A stretch of DNA of 64,000 nucleotides from assembly GCF_900142925.1 (NCBI RefSeq), contig NZ_FRCN01000016.1:62001-126000 (forward strand), read 5' to 3'. How positions within the stretch are numbered: position 1 is the first letter of the stretch; every line of letters starts with the position of its first letter. Shown here one piece after another: positions 57,426 to 64,000 of this stretch. Source of the stretch: Chitinophaga sp. CF418. Lineage in GTDB: Bacteria; Bacteroidota; Bacteroidia; Chitinophagales; Chitinophagaceae. The notes beneath the pieces are model-generated. The model was not told the DNA's origin. It did not search any database and saw only the letters and a list, made by a program, of their open reading frames with translations. The translations under genes and the position numbers were made by a program.

Positions 57426-59384
57426 CTAATCTTTATACACCAATAGTCTCAATGCATTAAATACCACCAGTAAAGTAGAGCCTTCATGTGCAATGATGGC
57501 CGGGCCTATAGAAGCGATACCCGACATGGTAAGCGGGATTAACACTACAACCATACCAAGGCTGAATACAAGGTTCTGGCGGATGATGTTTTTCGCCTGC
57601 CTGCTTAAGCGGATCGCAAAGGGCAGGAGGGACAGTTTATCACCCATCAGCGCTATATCCGCTGTTTCAAGGGCTACATCGCTACCTGCAGCACCCATAG
57701 CGATGCCCACTGTGCTGTTTGCCATGGCCGGGGCATCGTTTACTCCATCGCCTATCATAGCCACCTTATTTTCGTCCTGTTTTAATTTTTTGATGGCATC
57801 TACTTTCTCTTCAGGAAGCAGGTCGCCCCATGCTTCTGTAAGCCCTGTCTGCCGGGCCACAGCATCAGCTACCTGCTGATTATCGCCCGTCAGCATGATC
57901 ATCCTCCGGATGCCCGCAGCACGAAGGTCCTGTAATACCTGCCGGGCTTCCTCCCGTGGGGTATCCATAACAGATATAAGACCAATGTAATCACTATTCT
58001 TCCTGACGATCATCGTAGTGTTCCCGCCTTCCTGCAGTGCGGCTACTTTTTCCACCAGTTCCTGCGGCATTTGTTCCTTCTCAAACAAGGCCGGATTCCC
58101 GATCACAATAGTATCATCGCCGGCCCGGGCGCTGATGCCTTTTCCGGCTACAGACTTTAGATCGCTGACAGCGGGAAGTGTGGCATTACGTAGTTTTGTT
58201 TTCCCGTCCTTTACAATGGCTTTACCCAGGGGATGATCACTCAGGGATTCTACCGCAATCGTTAGTTGCAGCAACTCTTCTTCACTGGTGCCGTTAAGGG
58301 AAATAATATCGGTGAGTTTCGGTCTTCCTTCTGTGAGCGTACCTGTTTTATCGAAGGCCAATGCAGTCAGCGTGCCCAGATCTTCCAATGGCCTTCCTCC
58401 TTTGATCAGCACACCGGACCTCGCAGCCCTGGCTACACCGCTTAATACGGCGCTGGGAGTTGCTATCGCCAATGCACAGGGGCTTGCCGCTACCAGTACA
58501 GACATGGCGCGGTAGAAACTTCTGCTGAATGGTTCGTCTATTACCAGGAACGCAAAACATAAAGCAGTTACCAGGATCAGCACTGCCGGCACATAATATC
58601 GTTGTACCTTATCTGTAAACCGCTGGGAGGGAGATTTTCCCGATTGGGCTTCGTTCACCAGTTTTATGAGCCGGGCGATAGTAGAACCGGACGCTAAACG
58701 TGAAACCTTTACTTCCAGCGAACCATTACCATTGATAGTACCCGCAAAGACCCTGTATTTAGCTTCCAGTTGATCAGCCTTATCTGGTGTTATATCGGGA
58801 CCGGCTACAGCCTGCTTTTCTACCGGCATACTTTCCCCCGTGATAGGTGCCTGATTGACGCTGCTGTTGCCTGCTATGATGATACCATCCGCAGGAATTT
58901 TTGTGTCCGGTTTTATAAGGATAATATCGCCTGTTTTCAGTGTTTCCACGTCCACCTCTTGCCCTGACTTTAACAGGGCTGTTTTAGGCGTTAATTCAGC
59001 CGATGCTGCTATGGACTTTTTTGCCTTGCCCATGGCATAATGCTCTAACGCATGACCAAGACTGAACAGGAACAATAGCAAGGCTCCCTCTGCCCAGTCG
59101 GCGAGTATAGCTGCGCCTGCAGCGGCCACCAGCATGAGGAAGTCAATTTCAAATTCACCTTTACTGATCGCAGTAACTGCTTCCTTAGCTGTAAAAAATC
59201 CTCCGAAGAAATAAGCCCCGGTATAAAGTATCAGGGGAATGCCCGGGGTCAGCGTCTTTATGAAATGAAGGCCAAAACCTATGCCCAGGCATATGCCGCA
59301 GATAATGCTAAAGATCAGTTCCGTATTGTGACCGAAAATGCCTCCATGAGTATGTGAATGCTCCTGCTTGTTATGTTGTTCCAT
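57426..59384 (-). CDS. P1B-type (P1B-4-like) heavy-metal ATPase
   Basis: Inner-membrane metal exporter of 652 residues. The phosphorylation site is AFDKTGTLTEG; TGES is in APITGESMPVEK and the hinge is MIGDGVNDAPAMA. The transport motif is AASPCALAIATPS (SPC rather than CPC). The C-terminal part ends with IIAHEGSTLLVVFNALRLL, the HEG-S/G-T motif typical of P1B-4 pumps, which move cobalt, zinc or iron. No N-terminal CxxC metal-binding domain is present; the start is instead His-rich (MEQHNKQEHSHTHGGIFGHN). The gene is alone, so its regulator is not visible. Metal specificity by subgroup is inference. Confidence 0.92.
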   Translation of the reverse strand: MEQHNKQEHSHTHGGIFGHNTELIFSIICGICLGIGFGLHFIKTLTPGIPLILYTGAYFFGGFFTAKEAVTAISKGEFEIDFLMLVAAAGAAILADWAEGALLLFLFSLGHALEHYAMGKAKKSIAASAELTPKTALLKSGQEVDVETLKTGDIILIKPDTKIPADGIIIAGNSSVNQAPITGESMPVEKQAVAGPDITPDKADQLEAKYRVFAGTINGNGSLEVKVSRLASGSTIARLIKLVNEAQSGKSPSQRFTDKVQRYYVPAVLILVTALCFAFLVIDEPFSRSFYRAMSVLVAASPCALAIATPSAVLSGVARAARSGVLIKGGRPLEDLGTLTALAFDKTGTLTEGRPKLTDIISLNGTSEEELLQLTIAVESLSDHPLGKAIVKDGKTKLRNATLPAVSDLKSVAGKGISARAGDDTIVIGNPALFEKEQMPQELVEKVAALQEGGNTTMIVRKNSDYIGLISVMDTPREEARQVLQDLRAAGIRRMIMLTGDNQQVADAVARQTGLTEAWGDLLPEEKVDAIKKLKQDENKVAMIGDGVNDAPAMANSTVGIAMGAAGSDVALETADIALMGDKLSLLPFAIRLSRQAKNIIRQNLVFSLGMVVVLIPLTMSGIASIGPAIIAHEGSTLLVVFNALRLLVYKD

Positions 59385-59481
59385 GGGGGATAAATTAAGA
59401 AAATGATTTGAAACAATGCTACTTTAGCGAAAAGGAATATGCCCCATCTACAACTATTTAATCCACAAAAACATACAAAAC

Positions 59482-59853
59482 ATGGAACATCCTACCTTCG
59501 GAAACGGCAAGATCTGTTATATCGAAATTCCTGCGAAAGATGTGAAGGAATCAGCCGGTTTCTATGAGAAAATATTTGGCTGGAAGATCAGAACACGTGG
59601 CGACGGCTCCGTTGCTTTTGATGATGCTGTTGAAGAAGTGAGCGGCACTTTTATAACCGGTCGTGAAGCACATGGCGACAAAGGCCTTAGTATTCACCTG
59701 ATGGTATCTGATATGCGCGCTACCCTGAAACTGATCACTGCAAACGGAGGAAAGATCATAGAAGATATGAATGATGACGCGCGCGAGATCACAGCAAAGT
59801 TCAGCGACCCTGCAGGTAATATATTCGGATTATATCAGCATTCTCAACATTGA
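59482..59853 (+). CDS. VOC-fold protein (glyoxalase/bleomycin resistance-like)
   Basis: Soluble protein of 123 residues with one vicinal-oxygen-chelate domain: ICYIEIPAKDVKESAGFYEKIFGWKI, a middle strand GLSIHLMVSDMRATLKLITANGGKII and the terminal FSDPAGNIFGLYQH. In dimers of this fold two chains build a metal site; the His in SIHL and the Gln or Glu in the end region are candidate ligands. No partner gene is close. Many such proteins in Bacteroidota lack a known substrate. The 98-base gap to the divergent ATPase holds no perfect promoter box. Confidence 0.85.
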   Translation: MEHPTFGNGKICYIEIPAKDVKESAGFYEKIFGWKIRTRGDGSVAFDDAVEEVSGTFITGREAHGDKGLSIHLMVSDMRATLKLITANGGKIIEDMNDDAREITAKFSDPAGNIFGLYQHSQH

Positions 59854-59930
59854 CCAACATTCAGGCAGACGCATGTGTGTGCCTGGCATGTTTTTTTCGC
59901 CTCTAAGCCAGAGACTAAGCTGCTCTCGTC

Positions 59931-60065
59931 ATGTTGCCCGGCCTGAAGGTGGCGCCGCCGATTCAGGAGGAAGATCCCAAAACGATCGGAATTGACATAT
60001 TACATCATGCAGTATATGCTGTTGCTGCAGGACTTGTATATGACATGATCACCAGGAAAAAATAA
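59931..60065 (+). pseudogene. C-terminal remnant of a small membrane protein
   Basis: A 44-residue frame, MLPGLKVAPPIQEEDPKTIG then IDILHHAVYAVAAGLVYDMI, preceded by an in-frame stop 15 bases upstream. The second half is hydrophobic and looks like the end of a DUF1440/DUF6789-type small membrane protein, in which a similar P-P-x-x-E-x-x-P-K/E-x-I-x-x-D-x-x-x-H-x-V-Y pattern is found. There is no start-site context and no N-terminal part, so I call it a decayed remnant. A short intact gene is possible but less likely. Confidence 0.4.
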
Positions 60066-60074
60066 ATGGCCGGA

Positions 60075-60269
60075 TCAATACCGTTTCTTTTGCTGACCCG
60101 GCGCATAAGGCTTGGCTGATTTGGATCCTGTTAACTTTTTAGCCTGTCCGGGAGGTAAGCCATGAGGATTTCCCCGAGGTGGCGCAACACGGTAAGTACA
60201 TGCGCTGATAGTACAGCAAATGAAAAAGGAAAATAGCAGCGACAGTATGAGTATCGGTCTTACGAACAT
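60075..60269 (-). CDS. Small lipoprotein with LPPGQAKK motif
   Basis: Protein of 64 residues. The N-terminus is a signal sequence with several Cys (FFICCTISAC), so it is lipidated. The mature chain is basic and carries PHGLPPGQAKKLTGSKSAKPYAPGQ, a pattern that recurs in many tiny Bacteroidota lipoproteins, some of which are labelled quinol oxidase subunit 4 in databases without evidence. A TATATTTG box upstream supports expression. Function unknown; the mature part is too short for an enzyme. Confidence 0.65.
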   Translation of the reverse strand: MFVRPILILSLLFSFFICCTISACTYRVAPPRGNPHGLPPGQAKKLTGSKSAKPYAPGQQKKRY

Positions 60270-60298
60270 GAAATAAATACTTTGTGGTAAAAGAAAAA

Positions 60299-60306
60299 CA
60301 AATATA
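60299..60306 (-). promoter_or_regulatory. -7 box TATATTTG for the small lipoprotein
   Basis: Perfect TANNTTTG on the minus strand, 30 bases before the ATG at 60269. Confidence 0.45.
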
Positions 60307-60416
60307 ATACCAGAATTTAATACCTGAGTAATTAAGCACTGACCCGGAGGCAGTCAGGCCTGGGTTAAATCTTTCAAATGGGAGGATATATTGATGATAT
60401 TCTAAATTTTCATATG

Positions 60417-60424
60417 TATATTTG
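60417..60424 (+). promoter_or_regulatory. -7 box TATATTTG for the lipoprotein at 60548
   Basis: Perfect TANNTTTG with a TTG 23 bases upstream (60391-60393). The leader would be about 115 nt. Confidence 0.4.
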
Positions 60425-60547
60425 TATTGTTAAAGCGGGGGATTCTGCCGCAGGGAAGATGCCTATGATTGATTCTTGTGCCAACGTATGAAGCAGGCAG
60501 GTTGCAGCAATTGCAACGATATTTGTGTATCCCTTACAAATTGTCAT

Positions 60548-61072
60548 ATGAAACAGCATTCAGGAAGATTATTGTTGACGTTGTGTTTTTTGTCATTCTC
60601 AATGACCGTTCTCTCCTGTGGGAAGAACAAACATAAACGACATGCGGTAATAGAGAGATCTACAGACGCAACAACAGAGCAGACAGAAAGAGTATACCCC
60701 ACATATAATGCTTACACTGCCGATACAAGGGATAACAAAAGCCGTTTTAAGGAGCATCTGCAGATCGAACTGACGAGCGACGTGAAAGATCTTTATACCT
60801 ACGGCGACTTCATGGCTATTGATTATTCTGTGCTGATGTCTTTTAGCTGCGATCAGTCAACGATTGACAAGATCGTTGAGCAGAACGGGCTTCAATTGTC
60901 AACAGAAGACAATATGGGAGCTATTTCCTTCCCGGGAAAATTTAACTGGTGGAAACAGGAAGAGATAGATCAGCTGATCCCCTACAGAGCAGGAGAGGAA
61001 GATGATTTCTGGCAGTACCTTTGGTATAATCCCGCTACCAGACAGGCTTTTTACGAGGAGTTTAGTATGTAG
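60548..61072 (+). CDS. Putative lipoprotein of unknown function
   Basis: Protein of 174 residues with a lipobox in FSMTVLSCGKN; the ATG at 60548 is chosen because it starts the signal peptide. The mature part has a Thr-rich stretch, then LQIELTSDVKDLYTYGDFMAIDYSVLMSFSCDQSTIDKIVEQNGLQ, WWKQEEIDQL and YRAGEEDDFWQYLWYNPATRQAFYEEFSM, which reads as a small alpha/beta domain. I do not recognise the family. The 3' end overlaps the convergent AraC-type gene by 11 bases. Confidence 0.7.
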   Translation: MKQHSGRLLLTLCFLSFSMTVLSCGKNKHKRHAVIERSTDATTEQTERVYPTYNAYTADTRDNKSRFKEHLQIELTSDVKDLYTYGDFMAIDYSVLMSFSCDQSTIDKIVEQNGLQLSTEDNMGAISFPGKFNWWKQEEIDQLIPYRAGEEDDFWQYLWYNPATRQAFYEEFSM

Positions 61073-61742
61073 ACCGTTTCGGGGATATGTTCTTTTTTCG
61101 GAGTTCCATGGGGTAAATACCGTGTATATTTTTGAATGTACGGGAGAAATTATAATCGTTGCTGTATCCTAATTCTTCTGCTATATCTGCTACAGTCTTT
61201 TGGGTATTTTCCAGCAGGTATCTGGCCCGCTGCATCACCTGCTCCAGTATAAAATCACTGATCTTTACCCTAAATGTTTTCGTGAATGCCCTGCTCAGCG
61301 TTTTTTCGTTAATAAAGTGCTTTTTGGCAAGTATCCGCAGGCTATGTTCGTGAATATTGGGATTAAGCATTACTTCATTTCTGATGATCATCATCGTTGT
61401 TGACAGAGCTGTTTCTGTATGTTCCTGCGGTGTCTGCTTTTCCTGGTATTCCGTCAGCAACTCTACCGTAATATTACCCAGCTCATAGCCATTTGTGCCG
61501 TTTTCCTGCATGGTGCCTGACAGATGATCGAGATAACGCGTCATGCAGGTGCTGACCATTATCTGCGGCAATGGCGGGGGAGAAGAGCTGCCTGCATGGA
61601 TCTGTAAGGCCTGTGGCCCGGTACCCTGTTGGGATCTGATCAGATCAAGCAACATTTGTAAAGGGGGGCTGCCGCTTGTTGTCTCGCCGGCAGGCCGGGC
61701 ATTTAGCTCAAAATGAAGTGCTGCGAATACTACCAGTTCCAT
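61062..61742 (-). CDS. AraC-family transcriptional regulator
   Basis: DNA-binding protein of 226 residues. The C-terminal half has the two helix-turn-helix elements of AraC proteins: SLRILAKKHFINEKTLSRAFTKTFRVKISDFILEQVMQRARYLL and TVADIAEELGYSNDYNFSRTFKNIHGIYPMELRKK. The N-terminal half (about 1-120) has no recognisable ligand domain and is shorter than usual; part of it is Pro- and Ser-rich. The target cannot be read, but the neighbouring surface-protein gene upstream is a candidate. Confidence 0.88.
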   Translation of the reverse strand: MELVVFAALHFELNARPAGETTSGSPPLQMLLDLIRSQQGTGPQALQIHAGSSSPPPLPQIMVSTCMTRYLDHLSGTMQENGTNGYELGNITVELLTEYQEKQTPQEHTETALSTTMMIIRNEVMLNPNIHEHSLRILAKKHFINEKTLSRAFTKTFRVKISDFILEQVMQRARYLLENTQKTVADIAEELGYSNDYNFSRTFKNIHGIYPMELRKKNISPKRSTY

Positions 61743-61810
61743 ATAGCTAAGAGATTAACTCTTATCAAGTTACGCTATTTAACTGCAATCCGGAGCACTT
61801 CCGGTTTATT

Positions 61811-63415
61811 TTATCTGAACATGGTGATAGTACCCTGCTGCTTCATCGGTTGTTTATTACTGGCTGTATAGGTAGCTACCCATATATAGGTGCCCGGTGG
61901 CAGGTCAAGGCCTTTCTGCTTCCCATCCCATCCCGTCTCAGGATCTGTTGTTTCGAAAATAAGCTGTCCCCAGCGGCCATAAACAGCCAATCTGTACGCA
62001 GTAATATCATCCTGCAGCCTGGCCTTAAAAATGTCGTTTTTACCGTCTCCATTAGGGCTGAATGCAGTAGGCATATATATGGCGCAATCTCTCCACTCTT
62101 TCTCTATCGTTGCATTTCCTTCTATTGAGCAGTCACGTCCATCTGTAACGGTGTAATGATAACTACCTGCATCCAGGTGGCGGAACCTGTTTTCCAGCTG
62201 GAATGTATCTGCAAGTTTGTATTGATAAGGCGGGGTGCCTCCGGCAGGAGTGAAGATGAGCTGGCCGTCCTGTACACTACTGCAGGATACTGGTCTTGCT
62301 ATAACATCTTTCATCTGCAGAAGACCCGGATTAACAATGTTGATACCTTGCGTTTTGTAACAGCCCATACTATCTGTCACCTTCAGCGTGTAGTAGTTAG
62401 CTGCCAGGTTATCGAAGCCGGGTGTATCCTGATCCGGGAACTCATTTACCAGTGCATATTTATAGGGACTTAAGCTTCCACTCGCAGTTACTAAAATGCT
62501 TGCATCTGATTCACCAAAACAACTGATGCCTGATACAGCTGCATCGATCTTGATATCCCATTGTTTTACCAGTATACTTTCTGCTCTTGAATTACCCTTA
62601 TTATTGCTTGTTACTGTGACGGTGTATTTACCTGCCGGAAGATGGGATACTTCAGGTGTGGTATAACCACCCGGTTCCCAGCGGAAGCTATATGTGTCTT
62701 TTTCCAGGCTATGCATGGTGACAACTACCTTACCGTCGCTCTCGCCATAACATGTATTCTCTGCACTCACATCAAAGTTGAGCGTTTCTTCGATCATCGA
62801 AATATTGTCGAGAAAAGTTACCACATAACAGGTATCATCATAGTCTGTAACGTAGGGCTCAAAACGAAGGTGGGTGTAGTTTTTTTTAGGTTTTAATACA
62901 GCTGTGAACCTGTTCCATTTTCTTTCGTAGCAGATATCCGAATACCAGATCCTTTCTCCTATATCCGGTTCTGAAGTGCTGCCCAGAATGGCCAATGCAG
63001 TAGATGTAGCCGCTGTATTGTCACTGTGGTCTTCTTCAGGCATCAATGCCATATCAAAAGAGATCAGGTATGCCCTGCCTGCTTCGATAGGTTGTGATAG
63101 TCGTTGTCCGATAGATGTCCATACAGCATGTCCGGCAGAAGTATTGTTTTCAGATGCAGCCAGTAATGCGGCATAAGTTTTTCCATCCGAAGGGGCTATC
63201 TCATTGGTACTGCCAAGTGGTAAAGTGTATGCTATCAAATTGACAGATCGCTGATACCATGGGGCAGGAATTCCATTCATTGTTGGCTGTCCTTCAAATG
63301 ACGGATTTTCAAGATAGATAGGTATCGTTTGTGACCTGGCTGTAAAAGGAAGCATGATCAATAAGGATACGGTGATGGTTTTCAGTATGTTGAATAGTAC
63401 ACTGAAGGTTTTCAT
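61811..63415 (-). CDS. Secreted SprB-repeat protein with CHU_C C-terminus
   Basis: Surface protein of 534 residues, third of its kind in this window. The signal peptide ends near TARSQ (about residue 28). The first 190 residues form a jelly-roll-like domain (IYLENPSFEG ... GKTYAALLAAS ... ISFDMALMPEED ... HLRFEPYVTDYDDTCY ... FLDNISMIEE), different from the other two proteins. Then come three SprB-type repeats (ENTCYGESDGKVVVT, SGISCFGESDASILVTASG, PVSCSSVQDGQLIFTPAGG) and a C-terminal domain beginning MPTAFSPNGDGKND and ending QGTITMFR. It would be exported by the type IX system. A TAGCTTTG box lies upstream. Confidence 0.88.
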   Translation of the reverse strand: MKTFSVLFNILKTITVSLLIMLPFTARSQTIPIYLENPSFEGQPTMNGIPAPWYQRSVNLIAYTLPLGSTNEIAPSDGKTYAALLAASENNTSAGHAVWTSIGQRLSQPIEAGRAYLISFDMALMPEEDHSDNTAATSTALAILGSTSEPDIGERIWYSDICYERKWNRFTAVLKPKKNYTHLRFEPYVTDYDDTCYVVTFLDNISMIEETLNFDVSAENTCYGESDGKVVVTMHSLEKDTYSFRWEPGGYTTPEVSHLPAGKYTVTVTSNNKGNSRAESILVKQWDIKIDAAVSGISCFGESDASILVTASGSLSPYKYALVNEFPDQDTPGFDNLAANYYTLKVTDSMGCYKTQGINIVNPGLLQMKDVIARPVSCSSVQDGQLIFTPAGGTPPYQYKLADTFQLENRFRHLDAGSYHYTVTDGRDCSIEGNATIEKEWRDCAIYMPTAFSPNGDGKNDIFKARLQDDITAYRLAVYGRWGQLIFETTDPETGWDGKQKGLDLPPGTYIWVATYTASNKQPMKQQGTITMFR

Positions 63416-63441
63416 AGATTATATTACGGGTATAGGTAATA

Positions 63442-63449
63442 CAAAGCTA
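63442..63449 (-). promoter_or_regulatory. -7 box TAGCTTTG for the SprB-repeat gene
   Basis: Perfect TANNTTTG on the minus strand, 27 bases before the ATG at 63415. Confidence 0.45.
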
Positions 63450-63523
63450 CGTAATTACCATGAGAATACAGCCTGATCAGGGTATAAATCGGGGTTTTTC
63501 AGCAATAAAATATATTGTTTTTT

Positions 63524-64000
63524 TTATGGGTTCTTTTCCCATACTGTTACAAAACTTCCAGTCAGTTGATAAGGAAGGACTTCTGCAATTGCGCCATCCC
63601 ACTTCTGTAGAATTTTGATCTTTTTCGTGAAGAAAGAAAAAGGAAAAACATCGTCAATAAAGTTCGTTTTTCCGAAACTGATGATCTTAAACCGTGTTTT
63701 GCGGGCAAGATTTTCAAGAGAGTGCTTGCTGAAGAACTGCACATGCGTCAGATCATCTGCATCTGATTGAACAGTAGTGCCTTTATAGCCAAGCATGGAC
63801 TTTATTTTCTGTATACAGCGCCATGCCCAGTTATCCTTCTTTTGTAAGGCAATAACAGGCTTTGTTATCAGCACTTCCCTGGGACCCATGCCGTTAGGTA
63901 CAGTAACGATCAGCACACCATCATCAGCAAGTGACTGATACAATACATTCAGCAATTTTTCCGGTTGATTAAGATGCTCTAACACCTCGCTGCAGATGAT
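63524..64000 (-). CDS. SAM-dependent methyltransferase, C-terminal part (cut by window edge)
   Basis: The frame is open to the right edge, so only the last 158 residues are visible. They contain IICSEVLEHLNQPEKLLNVLYQSLADDGVLIVTVPNG, the motif IV/V region of class I methyltransferases, in the group that often modifies sugars, lipids or quinones (Methyltransf_11/23). A later HVQFFSKHSLENLARKTRFKI fits the same group (sugar-nucleotide or polysaccharide loci). The N-terminal SAM-binding Gly loop is outside the window. The true start is not seen; a GTG at 63985 is internal. Confidence 0.8.
   Translation of the reverse strand: MICSEVLEHLNQPEKLLNVLYQSLADDGVLIVTVPNGMGPREVLITKPVIALQKKDNWAWRCIQKIKSMLGYKGTTVQSDADDLTHVQFFSKHSLENLARKTRFKIISFGKTNFIDDVFPFSFFTKKIKILQKWDGAIAEVLPYQLTGSFVTVWEKNP

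Noticed and set aside
1-64000. tRNA, rRNA, insertion sequences, prophage or replication origin
   Set aside because: No rRNA-like or tRNA-like segment, transposase, integrase, phage structural gene, or dnaA-box cluster was noticed on reading; only a computed search could exclude short or divergent ones.

Overview
The window comes from a member of the Bacteroidota, most like Chitinophagaceae (Chitinophaga and relatives). The evidence is: many starts preceded by the Bacteroidota -7 box TANNTTTG with no Shine-Dalgarno signal; three proteins with SprB/PKD/Ig-like repeats and a gliding-motility-type (CHU_C, type IX secretion) C-terminus; SusC-like barrels; GH2 and GH29 hydrolases; a P1B-type ATPase; DUF4349, DUF4197 and DUF1266 proteins; and a short CydAB oxidase. 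I see no rRNA, tRNA, CRISPR array, insertion sequence or prophage. It reads as ordinary chromosome with some accessory patches.

Layout. 1-3.8 kb: a minus-strand efflux operon (response regulator, histidine kinase, TolC, start of an RND pump). 4-5.2 kb: a lone SDR dehydrogenase. 5.2-9.7 kb: two tandem paralogous surface proteins. 10-17.1 kb: a proteolysis neighbourhood, with a papain-like protease carrying a PLL-type propeller, its likely chagasin-family inhibitor, and a gingipain-like (C25) protein; between them lie a HicB-like small protein and two multi-pass membrane proteins. 17.3 kb: a long imperfect inverted repeat. 17.4-19.4 kb: lipid genes (LpxL-like acyltransferase, fatty acid desaturase), divergent from a GH29 fucosidase. 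21.4-23 kb: a Tat-exported DsrE-like protein plus a TsdA-like dihaem cytochrome. 23-23.8 kb: an AT-rich two-gene unit of unknown function. 24-29.5 kb: a GDPD phosphodiesterase, a small membrane protein, a DEAD-box helicase and a GH2 hydrolase; a 55-nt element recurs after two of these genes.

29.7-34.7 kb: a persulfide-dioxygenase/rhodanese protein, remnants of a YeeE/YedE-type transporter and of a lipoprotein, an ICMT-type methyltransferase, and cytochrome bd oxidase. 34.8-39 kb: an orphan Imm22-like immunity protein, an AT-rich 0.86 kb gap, a beta-helix lipoprotein and a secreted NUC1 nuclease. 39.4-46.4 kb: an operon in which a SusC-like barrel lacks its plug and the next gene is an alpha-2-macroglobulin with a TonB plug inserted in it. 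I rate this apparent split transporter/A2M pair the most unusual feature.

46.6-55.2 kb: a DUF4349 lipoprotein, a fused pair of truncated convergent small genes, a metallophosphoesterase, an aldo/keto reductase, an outer-membrane barrel protein, and an ECF sigma module whose divergent promoter region is one large palindrome with ECF-like elements on both strands. 55.5-64 kb: DUF4197 and DUF1266 proteins, a P1B-4 metal ATPase, a VOC protein, small lipoproteins, an AraC-type regulator, a third CHU_C surface protein and the C-terminal part of a methyltransferase.

Two themes link genes across the window: sulfur oxidation (DsrE-like, TsdA, persulfide dioxygenase, YeeE remnant) and extracellular or envelope polymer processing.
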